From contig CM039198.1 of assembly GCA_008360975.2 (NCBI GenBank), positions 8,204,547 through 8,268,546 of the forward strand: 64,000 nucleotides of DNA. The letters are read 5' to 3'. This DNA comes from Lichenostomus cassidix (lineage: Eukaryota > Chordata > Aves > Passeriformes > Meliphagidae). The notes below the pieces were generated by a model that had not been told where the DNA came from, did no database searches, and was given only the letters and a program-made list of their open reading frames with translations. Position 1 is the stretch's first letter. Each line of letters begins with the position of its first letter. The position numbers were made by a program, and so were the translations under genes. Of this stretch, positions 23,370 through 37,368 are shown piece by piece.

Positions 23370-24725
23370 ACCTACTTGCAGGAGTTAACTTTCCTTTCCC
23401 ACATTTCTTCCTTTGCCAAACCCAGACGGACTTTGTTGCTGTCATTTTGCACAGCATCCTCCCAGGCAGCACCCACAGAAACACCCAGAGCTGCTGACTA
23501 ACTGCAGCTCAGCCCAGCTGGGGTTTTGTGCCTGATAATAATTGGGTTTTGCTGCTAGTTTCCAGTTTTTCCAGGGAATAGAGAAACTCTGAGTTAATTC
23601 CTGCGGCTTATGAGAAATACATTGCTTTGTCTTCAAAACAGTAGCCACAGCTTCACGGGGTATAAGTACCCTGTAAAGTTATTTTTATTAGCATTATACA
23701 AGTTTTTTGCCCTTGTTTGGGAATCTAAAGCACAGCAGAGAGAAAGGATGTGTCAGTTGGAGGGGTTGGGTGGCTCAGGCTGAGCTGTGTGAAGGCAGGT
23801 GGAGGAACTCATTTCCACTCACTCAGCCAAACCTCTGGGGTGCAACAAACCTCTGTTAGACACCCAACACTGAAAAAAGTTATTAATGTATTAATATTAT
23901 ACTAAATATAGGTGTATTAAAATCCTAAATGGGACATATATCAAAAGCGGGTTTTTAATAATAAATATTTCTGCTCAGGAATGCAGCTTTCTGCCCACAC
24001 TGAGTTTCTGCTGTGGCATATATCACCTTTGGAGGAGACTAATTTCAGTTTAACAAGTTGGAATGGTCAAAACAACTGAGCTTTGTGATCTGTGGTCACA
24101 GCTGGTGCCATCCTGTCCCCAAAGAAAATGCTCCTACTGCAATACACCAAAGCAAAACTGCTGCATCATTTTACTTTGGTTGCCCCACCAAAGAAAGGAG
24201 AGAATTAAAAGAGAAAAAGGAGAAATTAATCCAGTAGAAGTCTGCTGGCATTTGGCCTCTGCTTTTCTCATTCTCTCCTTTCTTAATATAAATTTTAATT
24301 TAAATGGAACATTTTGGTAAGCACTAGGAACACTTCCACATTGAGAGATGAGATGAAGAGTTAAAAAACGTTCATTAAAGCATTTATTTTAAAAGGCTGA
24401 ACTTCAATACTGTGGAAGATCCCACCCAGATCCCTCCATCAAGGTATCTAGGAGGAAAGTAGTAGATAAGTTTGTGCACAATCAAATCACCAGCAGTATC
24501 AGCCATGCTTGGCAGAGGAAACAGTTCTAAAACCAAACCCATGCTAAGGCTGGAGAAGGAAAATCTGCCAAGTTTGTTCCAGCTTGTTTTGGCCAATCTC
24601 TCCCTGAGATGCTGTTAGTCTTTCCTTGTGCATTCCTGTCAGGATCTTGAATTCAGCTGCTGAATTCTTAACTAGAACCAAACATGATTCCATCCAAACA
24701 AAGCAGGGGAGATTCCTGAAGCTAA

Positions 24726-25511
24726 ATGTGGTGTGTCCACAAACACAGCCTGTTAGACACAGTTACCCCTTCATCTGTGAGCTCCTCCAGCCAGGGACGT
24801 CCATCAAACTCACAGCCTCCTACCTCTGTTATTCTTTTAAATATCAGCTTGGCATTCGAGAAGCACAAGGCTGCCTCTTGCAAGAAGCCTCCCAGGAAAA
24901 GGCACTACAGAGCAATTATTCTTGCGTACTTTGAACCTGTCTTTGAAAAACCTGCGAGAATGGAGAAGGTAAATCACTGTAATGTAGCAATGCTGAAAGG
25001 GGAGAGGCAGCAGCACCCTTGGCACTTGCAGAGAGGACATCTGAAGGTCCCACCAGACATGCTGGCAGGGCAGGAGGCAGCAGCAGCTGCTGTGCCAGGC
25101 TCCCCCAGCATCCTCCCACAGCCAGCTGCCAGCACTGCACTGCTCAAAATCCCAGTGGCCCCACAGGTTTCAATTGAGTTGCTGCTTTTTCTTTGTAACG
25201 GATTTTTTTCCCTCTCATTTAACACTGTTAAAAGTGATATTTTACAGAAATGGCATTATTGTAAAATCAGCTGGAGCCCCAGTTACCCCAAGCCATCACA
25301 TTTTGAAAGCAGCTTTCTGCCCCTGGGCAGTGTCCAGTTAAGGTTGGTGGCAGGAATACCTGAGGAGGTGCAGCCCCTGCCTGCACTGTGCCCTGCAGCC
25401 AAATGCACTTATTTATCTTCTTCACATCATCCCCTGGTGGGGCTCAGAGCCCTCTACCCCAAAAGCATTTGTGCTGTGGATAACTCAGGCAGGCTTAGAA
25501 AAAGTGAATGA
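24726..25511 (+). other. orphan 261-codon open reading frame, probably not a gene
   Basis: An ATG-to-stop frame of 261 codons, the longest ATG frame in the window after UTS2R. The predicted product has no recognised domain, signal peptide or catalytic motif. It includes an Ala-rich stretch (EAAAAAVPG) and a hydrophobic patch (IELLLFLCNGFFSLSF). The ATG context (CTAAATGT) is weak and there is no nearby promoter or AATAAA. Three antisense frames of 67-83 codons overlap it. Chance is the likeliest explanation. Confidence 0.15.
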
Positions 25512-26670
25512 AAGCCAGGAGAGATTTACAACAGAGGCAGCACTGCACAGTGTGGGAGCTGAGCAGAGGCATTGACTGGAAGGGGGGAGCCCAGAAGTCC
25601 TGGAAAATGAAAACTTCCTCCTAGAAAATGACCTCAGGGAAGTCACTTGGTCTTGTGCTGCTGTTCATGAAGTGCCTGGAAAGCAGCAATGCTCTTTGCA
25701 GTGTCTGCAGGTGTTTTAGTGTCACTGTTGTGTGTCACAGCTTTTGAGGTCGCTGGATGAGAGATGCTATGTGTGAAGGGAAAAGGGTCTTGTAGGGATA
25801 ACTTAAGGCTCAGGGGAGCTATCCATGGTCAAACACAACCTCCTGCTTTTGATCTGTGGCAGCTGGTCAGTGAAGATGGTCCTTCCCCCCAGTGCTGTAG
25901 CTGTGCCCAGCTGGGATCACCACTGAAATGAGCCTGCTGATAAAAACATCACTTCAGTGCATCAATACCCTCCTTAAAGCTCCTCCTCGGTGAGAAACAA
26001 CAGGAGGATATAGGTAGGGAAGGAAAATCTTTCCTTTACCTCCTGGGAGCCTCCTCCCCACATGAAGGGCTGGGAGCTCTGGGATCAGTGGAGGTAAAGG
26101 CAGATTAAGTGGAGGTAAAGGCTCTAAGAACACATTATCCAGCAGAGGAGGTTGGATAGAAAGAATTATCCCAACGCTTATTACCAACTGCTAAACACAA
26201 CAGAACTTCCCTGTCATTTTGCTGTTGGCATCCTTTTAGAATGATTAAATCTGTCGAGGAACCTCTGCCTGCCTGAAGCACAGCACAATTAATTCCCCAC
26301 AACAGAAGCAGAGGAAATAACAACTAACTTTGCTTGGCTACTTTCATGTGTTTGTTGTTTTTTTAAAACAAAGGCAAGTTTGTTATGGAAAACGTCCCTC
26401 AAACTTCAAAGCATTGCTTCAATCCTTGCAGCAGCTTCTTTTAGGCCAGATGAGAAGGTGAAGCCCCACATCCTACATTGCCCAGTGTTAAAAGAAAAGC
26501 TCCTTGCAGATCTCATTTAAGTGGGGAGGGACCATGGTGGAGGGATGGGGACAGGGCTGGAGTGTCACTTGGGCTTTTCCTCCATCCATATAGGAGAATA
26601 TTTTCTCTCCTGAGCATTCTCTGCAAGAAGAAGGGAAGCTCACTGGCATGAACATGGTAGCTTAGAGCTC

Positions 26671-26687
26671 AAAAAAAAAAAAAAAAA
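26671..26687 (+). repeat. A17 homopolymer
   Basis: Seventeen consecutive A. No recognisable retroposon precedes it. Confidence 0.95.
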
Positions 26688-29600
26688 GCATTGAAACAGC
26701 ATCTCAATAGACATTTGTGTTTATCTGGGGAGTGCTCTGAGGTGTGTGTTTGGGATCAGCCTGGGGAGGGTCTATGCATAATTACAGATTCCATCCCAGG
26801 CCTGCCCTGCACAATGTGCATTCCCATTGCTCAAGGATGGAATCTCCAGCCTGTGTTGAGAGGAGCTTGAGCAGAGAGATCACGGATCAAACGTGGCTGT
26901 TTAGCTTATATGTTTGGTAGAAACGTGTTTGGTTTTATCATGTTGCTGTCTTTGCTGTTCTTACTTTAACCTTATGATTTTTTTTCTGTCTCTGCATATT
27001 CTGCCCCTTTTTGGTGTTACATTTCCTCCTCAGCAATAAGCTGGAGCCTCTCCCAGGGACTCTGCTTACACCCTGGCTTTGCTCCATAGCCAAAACCACA
27101 TTCAGTGATACCCCAGAGGGAGTTTCAAGGCTTTGGGGACATTTCTTCCCTCTTGGTTTCAGAGCTGTTTCAGGTTGCCCACAGAGAAGGCAGAAGCCTC
27201 TATTGATTTGCACAACCTGATCAGAAAGTGGGCATGTTGCTGCAAGTGTGACTTCATGAGCAAATCCTTCAGCTCCATTAGAGGAGTTCTGTCTGCACAG
27301 CCAGCAGGATTTAACAAGCTTTTCCTTTGCTGGTGCTCCACCTTCCACCTCCTCTGTCCTATTCCTGAGGCTGGGACATCTGCTTTTGCAGTTTTGTAAT
27401 TTTAAAGGATTAAGTCATTTTACTTTTTAGGGTTGAGGGTTGTCTCGGTTTTTTTTCCTAATCAAGACAAAAGTAATTATTTCTTGTCCTGATCAGGTTC
27501 CCTACCCACCCCCAGGCAGCTGAGCTGATAAAACTGATGGGTGTGAAAAGGAGTGCATGTGAAACATCTTCAAATTGGTTTCAAAAGCCATTTTAAAATG
27601 ATTCAGTGCACTTGAACTTGTTCTTGTTTAACACATCAGTTAAACTCAGGCCAGTAAATGGCCACATTCATAATACCAATGACTTTTACCTTGCTGCAAC
27701 TGGGGAAAATCTTGTTTTCTTAGAGGGTCTGGGCTTAACTTCTGCTTTCTGCTTTCTGGTCAGTGAATAAGGCAGTGCCTTCCCCCTCTAGAGATGCCCA
27801 TTAGACCCCAGGGAGGCTCTGTAAAGCTTCCTAAAAGCAGAATAACCATGAGGAACATTTCTATCCCTGCCAGAGCATCCATGAAAATAGAGAACTGCAG
27901 CTCCAACCCACGGTCATCATCTTTGGGATGGATCTTCAGTCTAGGAGGGACACTTAGGGACTCAGCATGGGGGAACAGCTTTCCTGACAGTGCCTGGGAA
28001 CCTGTGGAGGCTTTTTCCTGTTCAGTTTTCAATTATTTGACTCACACTTGATGGACTTCATCTCCCAGCACATTCACAGCTGGTGGGTTCCAAGGCTGCA
28101 GTTGGCAATGAATGGAGAGTAATTACTTGCTGAGCTCATTATAATTGTTCAGTTATTGAATAATTTGGAAAGGCATTGCAGGAGGAATATTTGCTTAATT
28201 AAGAGCTCGTTTAATCACTGCTAAATTTAGCCTTCCAAAGCAGTGCTCACCTTCCCCAGATTTGGAAACCTTTGCCATGGCTCTGGTCCTTGTTCCCTCC
28301 CAGCTCCATCCCTCCCACATTTGGCTCCATGTGCAATAAGATCTCTCTGACATCACCATCAGTGTCCAGCAAGGTGTTTAATTAGCAACAACTCACCTGG
28401 AACTGCTCAGGTACTTTCAAGACCAAACTCTCATCCAGTGGGAAAAACTTTCATTACAGACAGAACAGCAAAGTCTGAGAGCTTAACAGAGCCTGGGCAA
28501 TCTGAGCAGCAGAAAATCAATCTTTGGAGCCCTGAATGTTTTTTGAGTTGCTGCTGGTCCAACACATTTGGGCACATGTTCCTCCTGCTTGAGGGGTTTG
28601 GTAATTTAAGGTTTAGGAAGGAGGATTAGCACCCAGAGGAGGCTCTCTGAGCCTAGACTGACTTCCAGGAGCCAAGGGGAGTCTTCAAGGCAGTGCTTGA
28701 GACAAAAAGGTGTTTCCAGCTTACTGTCATGTCTCCACTGTTGCCCAAGGAATGTCAAGTGTCTGTGTGGGAAATCAGGCAGGCTTGTAACTGAAAAGGT
28801 TGTATTTGAGGACTTTTGGGGAGAGTTTGAAGGATGGACTTAAAACAGGAGGCAGCATTTCACTTAAAATGAGTGCAACTTCATCTTAAACAATCGATTA
28901 GTAGGTTTAAAACAATTCTTTCGCTCTGGGCTTGTTGTTGAAGTGCTTTTATAGTTTGTTCTAAGTTATTTTAATACATTTTATTCTTCATGCTCAGTCA
29001 GTGGGGTGTAACTACTGCTGCCCATGGGATGTGGCCATCAGCTGGCACACCCTCCTGACAAGGGGACTCTCCTCCCAGCATGGCAGTCAGTGGCAGATGT
29101 TCAGAAAGCAGAAAAAAGCAAAAGCAAAGCCCTGAAACTCTTACTGCCCACAGGCAGATTTATCTCCTTTGCACTTCCAAAGTGACAAATGGTTCAAAGC
29201 CTCCAAGAGGTCGTGGCTCCTCTGATCCTGGCTGTAGCAGGAAGGAAGGAAGAGTCTGTTCTGAACCTCATCCTTCCCAACACACTTCAGTACGAAGTCA
29301 ACTTATTTTTTCTGCAAGGGAGAAGACATTAGAACAAGCCAGATCCTGTATCTCTGGCAACACACCACCAAGGCATCCTTGAACATCTTCTATTTTACCT
29401 GCAGTTTAAATCCTGCAAAAAAAAAGGAAGTAATTTTTAAACAGGTTTTTCAGGGCAAACTCTGTAAGGTAAATGCTGCAGAACAGAAGAGTCATCAAAG
29501 CAGGTTGATTTTAAAACCTGACAACCTTGACAGCCTCCTTGCAGCACCACAGAGCCACGTCAGTTCTGCTGTTACCCATGGTTACAAAATTGGTGAATGA

Positions 29601-32600
29601 AATGAAATGGAATCCAAACCTGTCGAGAGTTGTAAGTCTCACACAGGCAGGACAAATGACCTGGAATGGGAACTCCTGGAGTACTCCACTGGCTCCTCAA
29701 TTGAGTATTTTGTCAACCTGGTCTAAATTAACAGAGCTCGCCCATTCTGAGTCTGGGCTGCTGAGGAGATGAGGAAGCTCCTGGTGGGCTCTAGCTGATT
29801 TTAAATATCCCCTTTCTTTTAACAAGAGGACAAGGCATAAGGCAGATCTCCAAGAGATTCTGTAGATTCAAGCAGAGAAGTGTCATGGGATAGTCTCTCA
29901 TTGCCCCAAAGGAAAAAAAATCAAGTTAAAGTGCGAGCTAGAATCAGTCTTTTCAGTCAGTAATTTCTTCTAAATTAATAAGGCAGAGGCAGCTCTTTAG
30001 CAAAACAATTAAACAATACTTTAATAAAGCAGCTGCCTTAGTGAGACAAGTGACTTCCCCTGGGCATCTCCCAGCTTTCTGTGGGTGGAGGCCACTGAGG
30101 CAACCAGCACTGCCTCTGCTCCCCTACATTTTCTGCTGGATTTTGGAGATCCTGTGCTGGCAAGAGGATGACAGCCATGCTGTCAGGATCCTTTCTTTCC
30201 CAGTCTCCCTGCCAAAGCATTCTTCAGTGGCACATCACAGCAGGGCACTGCTTTCCCATCAGCCTCCTTTCCTTACCCAGGAATTCTCAAAGAGTCAACA
30301 ACTCCAGAGTCCTGTCAGCAGAGGATGGCTGGAGAAGTGCTGCAGGCTGATCTCAACTCTCAGGATGAGGTGAAATGTCTCTGAACAGCCATTTCAGTCT
30401 CTGCTTGTGCAGGGATCCCACTGATCCCACCCTGTGCTAAAACTCCTGGGCCAGCAGTTACTTTTACCTTTCCCCATCCTGTGTATCCATGTGATTTTGA
30501 TCCCTATCAAGTGTCATTTGGGATGTCAGACCAGACCTTGCCCTTCAGCATTCAGCATCACCCAGATTTAGCATTTTCTCCTTCCCAGCACCTCTCCAGC
30601 AGCCGGAGCTCTCACCCTTCCATCCTATTGTGTTGCCAAGTCCCACAAAGACCCTAAAGATCCTCTCCCTGTCCCCCCATAGGGACTTTTCTTCTCCCAC
30701 CACCTCCTTGGAGAGTCCAGACATGCCCTCCCCACCCCAGCTGCTCACTGCTTTTGCACTTAGAGCCAGAGCAGCCCCAAAGCTCCTCTGGGGTTGTCCC
30801 CACTGCCCACCTCGTGCAGGGCCAGGGGACACTCAGCTGGAGTGAGTGCAGTCAGAATTCTCATCAGCACCAGTTTTACTGTCTCTTCCCAACATAAACT
30901 GGCCAAATGGAAGGAGTCCTGGCCCTGAGGATAAACAGCATGTGCAGTGTTTAGAGTAGCTGTCTGCAGAGAGGAGCCAGGGCAGCTGAGCTGACAGCCT
31001 GGGAGCTCCCAGGGGCACAGGGGTCTGCAGGGTGGTGGCACCTCGCTGGCAGGGACATTCCCCTGCTCTCAGATGTGAACAGGCCCAGTCTGTATGGAGG
31101 AGAAAGACTAGAAAAAACTCTAGTTGTCATAATCAAGTTTTCATAATAACCATCTGAGAGTTGTTTTGCAGAAATAGAGGGTTTGTGGCACCTGAGGCAC
31201 TTGCACAAGTTCTTGCCAAGGACTGGCTTCAGTCTGAGCCCAGTCCACAGGGAGCTCCTAGTTCCAATACACCAGTGTTGCAAAATGTTCAGCTTTATGG
31301 AGTTTTCATATTTCAGATTAGTTTCAGCTTTTTAGCTGTTTAGGAATGGTAAATCCTCATGGGGTTAGGAAGCATTCTCAGCTATTATCTCTAAAAAGAA
31401 CTTCAATATTGACAGTCAGGCTAGTACTGATGAAGAATGCTGAGATTAGACAAGCTCATTAAGCCAAGCATTCTTTCCACACCTGTGCTCTTCCCAACAA
31501 AATAATGATTTTTCAATTTCAAGGCTGTTAATTTAGAGCCAGATTTTCCTTGTCACACTGATGCAAACCTGAACCCCTGGCATGCTCCATGACCAAAGCT
31601 GGCTCAGAAGCACACAGGCTGTCCTTCCCTTCCAGGGCCTTGGACACAACTGGAAAATCTATGTCTCCTAAGTGGTACAGTCTGGTGCAGCTGGACTACT
31701 CACAATGCATTCAGCAAGCAGGTGTTGCTATTAGAGAACTAAAATCTCATGAATTTAAAATATTTGGAATACACCTTTTCTCCTCCATGGTACAAACAAG
31801 CCCTCAGCAGCTTTTAGGAGGAAGCTGTGGATGTCTAGAGCAGGCAGTGACTGAACCTTCTCCCAGCTCCACATCCATCCACAGAAGGAAATCAAACCAC
31901 TAACCCTGTTTGGCTGGCAGGCAGGGGACAGGATGACAATGACATCTGCTTTTTAAGTTAATTGATCCACTGACTCATTCACTCAATTTCATTCATGATA
32001 AACAAGGCTCTTAAGGCTCAAAGATTTCTGGTTTTTTGTTCTGTAATATGGTCTAATAAGAGGCTGTTGCTCTTCCTAATGACCTTGTCGTGTTTGTAAA
32101 TTTAACACAGAAACCCTTATCAGTGCACCACAATTACAGAATTAAATATACCTCCTCCTCCAGGGGAGTTGAGCCATCAAACACCTTCACTTCTGCCTAG
32201 CCTAGATCCTGCAAATCACCAACCTGGCCTGACCAGACGACAGAATCATTAATTTAGACCTGATCATCTCAGAAATAATCTCCCTGTACAACTCAGCTGT
32301 GGGAAGGTTTTTGATTACTGCCCTTTTGTGCATGCTTTATGGCTGAAGTATTTCATTTAAGGAGGATGATTAGGAAGAGGACAAGTTTTAGCAGTCTGCT
32401 CCAAAGCCTAAGTAGAAAATTAGCAACCGAGTCAAAACGTGTTTGACTCGTATTGAAAGTGATAATTTTTGCAGCATGCTGGAATTCAGACTCACAGCTG
32501 TCTGGAGGTGCTAAAGGCATTTAGGAAACAAAGTCAACAGGTCTCAAGTTCCAGTGGAGAGGAAAAGGCTCAAGGAGAGCAGGCAGTCAGCTGAGAGGGG

Positions 32601-35600
32601 AAAGCTTCAAGGCACTACTAAATGTGACAGGAGAGAGTCTCCATCACCTCTGAGCTGTGCTGGCAGCTGGGCACTGCTCCAGGGGACAGCAGCCCTCCTG
32701 AGAAACCCACAGGCATCACCCTCTGCTGGTGCTGAGAGAGAGGAAGGAGGTTTTTCCTGCACATGGTCTGAATGGATCACGATCTCCATCAAAATGTGAA
32801 CCTAGAAAGGGAAAATGAGCAGGGAGATTTCTGGATATTGCAGCTGGTAAAAGCAGAGTACAGTCTCAGTGGACAGTAGGTGCCTATTCCCTACAGCCCC
32901 CACTAAAGTATTAATATATCAATAAAACTTTGTTTTTTCTTACAGTTCCAAAACCCACCAATTTTTCAACCCCTTTTTTTTCCCCAAGGGGAAACTTTCT
33001 GTACACTTCTGTATATTTATTAATTCAGTTTTCATTTCTTCTTGGATTATTTCTTCTTTACAGGTCTAAATTCTGCCTAGTCCCAGGAAAGGTGCAACAG
33101 ACACAAGCTATATGTGGAGGACAAAATCATTTTAAAAATGCCCATTTGATACACAAGATAATGCAGAAGAAAGCATAACCATTATTTTTAAATAGGTGGA
33201 TGTAGCATCACTTAACATATTTTAGCATATTCACTGTTCATTATTAATGCAAACAGAGGATGGACAGGATAAATAGCTGAAGGAGAAGGTTATCAAGAGG
33301 TCCTATTGAAAATTTTATAAAAGGTTTTAACAGCAAGAGCTTTGCTGCCTGAAATCTGTTTCCAGTTGCCTTATCTTCTAATGAAACAATAAAGCAGAGT
33401 GAGGAGGAGGAGAAAATGTCAGTTCAAATTGACACAGACAAGTCAGTGTGGGAGAAATCTCCTGTAGCTGCTCTCTGCCTAACACCACTCAAATTTAACT
33501 TACCCCTCTGCTTGGCTGACTCCAGGGGAAAATTGCTTTTTTCCTCCTAGTCAAAGTTTATTTTGATCATCTTCATCCCTGTGGAAAGGAATGACTCTCA
33601 AATTAATTCCTATTTTCCTTTAAAATAAAGAAACAAAAAAACCCCACACATTTATGGCCCATAGTGAAGTAGAAATAATCCAAGTGTAAGATCACTTCTC
33701 TCATTTCTTTTGTGTTGAGAAGTGCAGGAACTAAATGGGCTCAGAGTTTGTCTTATTTCTCAGCAGCCTTTGAAGTTCTGACTCACCTGGTAAAACGTGG
33801 CCTTCTTTTTCTGAGGTTATTCAGTGAACCACAATTAAAGCCCCATTATGCAGGGAGGACTCCCAGAACACATCTCCTCTTCAGTGACATAAATCAGAAA
33901 TAAACACATCTGCCTGCTAGAGGGAATGGAAGAAACCACCATGCAGAGCCAAGACATGCAGAATGACTCCATTAGGACCTGCCTTTGTTTATTCCCACAA
34001 GATTTAATGGTCTAGCTGGCAAGTTAATATGCTGAGGAGGTCACCTCCAAGGTAGGAATCCACCCAGAGACCTCCCTCTGGCAGGGAAAGGCTCTCTCAA
34101 AAGAAAACAGCTAGATTTTTTTGTGTGGAGTCAGCAGCAAAGTGTCCAGGCATCTACATAAACAGCTTAAAATAATTGTATAAACTGAGGAACAAGAAAG
34201 AGAGAAATCCTCAAGGTGTCTGTCCAGAAAAGCCATGCCTCAGGAACCTAGCTGGTGCTTTTTTTTTGGGCAGTGGTGGTGTGGTTTGTTAAGAATAGGA
34301 GAGGCATTCATGGCTAAAATGAGTTTTTTTGAACACTGGAGGTGTCACAGGAAATTCCCAGAAACATGTAACATGAATGCTCCACAAATCTCAACTTCTC
34401 TCTATAAATAGAATATTTCCTTCAAAAAGGTGAAGGTTTCAGTGCAGTTCATTATGAACAATGAATCTGACCTGGCAGCTCATGGATTCCCTTGAACAGT
34501 CTCAAGATTATCTGGCTATCCAGATGTTTGGATGGTTTTCTTTTGTTTAGATGCATCTAAATGTTACAAATATTATGGAGGTGGTACTTCCAGGCTGCTG
34601 TATTGATTCCCCAATAAGGACTATTCAAGCAAGGCATTCCTTGTTGTGATCCCAAGGTCTGACCTGCTCTCTCTAGTACCTTTTTCAAAATTCTACTCAT
34701 TTTCCATGAGGTATCGTGAAGGACAAGAATGCTCAATAGCAGGCAACACTGATCCCTACCTTGTGATTATTTCAGCTTTGCAGGAAAGCAGGCAAGATGG
34801 AAATAAATCTCTCTGAAAAAAGGGTGTTGATCCAAATATGGACAGTGCCTCTACTAGAAGAAAAATAAAAGTATTTGGAAAAACATTAATGTTGAAGAAC
34901 AAAAAATCTCAACAATTGAGTTAGATATTTTTCATAAAGATTAATATCACATGTAGGCTAAAAGAATCAGAGGAAAAAGCCAACTTCTCTACACTGCTAG
35001 CAAGCCAATGAATGAATAACTCACAGAGCTGCTAGCCCCTGGTCAGTACTTGCTACAGGTCAAGGCTGAGGTGTGCTGGGACAGAAGTGAGAGATGAAAT
35101 AAGGGATTTGAGGGGAGAAGATGGACACACTCAAAGATGTGCACTTGGGAAATTGGACAGTTATTTCCTTGGCACAGTCCATCCTGAAAAACTTTAGTAC
35201 CAAGTCACCAACACTCAGAGAAGATAAAAAAGGGCTACACAGATACTTTGGGGATAACTTAACAATCAGTAAAGGAGAGCTGAAAGCAGGTTTCAGTAAA
35301 TGATGTAAAATGAGCTTTCAGCTTCCTAAGAATGTTCCCAAGAAGCAAAGCTAGGCAGAGCTGCAGCTCTTCAGGGTGTTTCACGAGGAGCAATGGACAC
35401 CAGAGGACTCCCAGCCCTCCAGGACAGAGGCTCAGCTGGATTTCCCAGGCTGGGACAATCCATGAGTGCCAAAGCCACCAGCAGTTCAGAAAGGAAATAA
35501 TTCTTCTGCTGTCCTGGAATGTTTGCTTGGATTTCCACGAGACTCAAAAAGGAAAGATGGGAGCTGGGATTTTTTTTTCCCCTTTTTATTGCTTGGAGAA

Positions 35601-37368
35601 GGGAGGTTGGTTGTGTTTACTTCTCCCCTCTCAAAGAGCCCTGATCTCCAGCAGCATTTCCTGGTTTTATCTCTAGAATTCAGGTAAGACACAGATGTTG
35701 CACAAAGTTCCAAATGAGAGAACCAATTCACCTGCAAACACTTTGTCACTGGATGTAGAAAGAACCTGAGGAACTCTCATGTTAAAAACAACATCACCTT
35801 CATTTACTGGGGAAAGAAAAGCTGTAAAGGAGAAATTCAATACTAAGAAATGCAATTGAAGAAACAAACCCAGATTTCCCAGGCAGCACAGTCATCATCA
35901 ATGCCATTTCAGCTATGTTTATTTTAATGTGCACATTATGATGAGCTACAGCCTCCCAAAGCACCCAGCTGAGATGCTGACCTGAAAAATAAGTAAGACA
36001 TAAAGCTAAATTTCTGCTATAAATCCAAATTAAAATCTTTCTGTAAATAGGGTATCCTTGTAAACACTTCTGGACTTGAAATTCATTAAGATGGAGCACA
36101 GAGTATTTCAGGTGTATTATATATATTCAGGAAAATCTCAGCATAAATATATCTTTCCAAACCTTAAATTGACTCACACAGAATTTAAAGCCATAATAAT
36201 TCCACAATTGCTTACACAATGAAAATGTTATACATGAGAAATGCCAAGAAGTCTACCTAGAGTTCCTAGAATCACAGGGAATGAAAAATTAAAATTTAAT
36301 GCATGCTGCAGGACTGAAAGGTAGGTGTACACTAAAAATCCATCTAACCACATACCTGTCAATTTTTCAAAAGTTCCTGATACTCCACATTTGAATGGAA
36401 ATATGGTTTTGAAAGTAGTACAACTTCACAGAATTCCTCGGGAGGCTTCACTCAATCTCACTGCAGGGAGTTCAAATCTGGCTTAGTCTCCTGCTGCATT
36501 TCCTATTTTACTCTGGGACTTCTCACACCAGCAGCCTTTTCCCTTTCCTTACAAGTAATTTCCTTTCAAAATACAAATCAGCATTCCCAGATCCTTGTAA
36601 CAAGTCTGCTTTCAGATGCAAAGCTGTAATTTTTATATCAGCCCCAATTCACACTGCACAAGCACTGACCTTTCTTCACTTTGTTTTAAGCACAAGGGCT
36701 CTTTACAAAGATCCTGACACTACTGGGACACATCAAACCAAGTTCTGTCATCACCACATGTTCAATTAAGAGAATTCTCTGCAGCAGCCTGGCATCAGAT
36801 TTAAGCTACTTGAACAAATCCTGCCCTTGGAGTAATCAGAATTCTAAGAATCAATTCCTAGTAGGCAACAGGCAGCTGAGCCTCAAAAAGGACAGAAATT
36901 GAAATATTTCAAGTTCAGAATTACCTGTCATTATCTGGACAAAGAGACCCTTAATAAAAAGTTATTCAGGGTATTTAAGTGGCCTAAAACAGATGAAGCC
37001 AAGTTTGTTCCTAATGATCAGGGAATTCTCCAACTTCTACTCTGCCCCAGGAACATCAGCCTTCTGCAATTACTGCTTCCTGCTGGAGGCTTCATTCAGA
37101 AACTTTTATATTGCACTTTACTTTCTCATTTGTCATTAAATTCTCCCAAGATCTAGGCTTTGCTTTTAGTAGTCTGCATATTGAAGCTTTAAACAGAAGA
37201 ACCTCAGTGGCACTAAAACATACATTGAATTATTGTGCTTCTTTCCAAAGAGCTCTCCTACCATGTACAGTGCTCAATTTCCCAGCAAATTATAGGTGAC
37301 AGGTCTGGTCATCATATTGACCAGGTTACTGAGGCTTAAAGACTCCAAAAGACAAATACCAGCTTGAT

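Larger units (their letters stand above)
21410..37365. other. about 16 kb intergenic, no gene recognised
   Basis: Both strands were read for splice-bounded exons with family motifs, and none was found. It contains a perfect hairpin (23318-23369), an A17 run (26671-26687) and an isolated 261-codon ATG frame (24726-25511). It separates the two convergent genes and may contain regulatory DNA or non-coding transcripts that cannot be seen from sequence alone. Confidence 0.5.
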
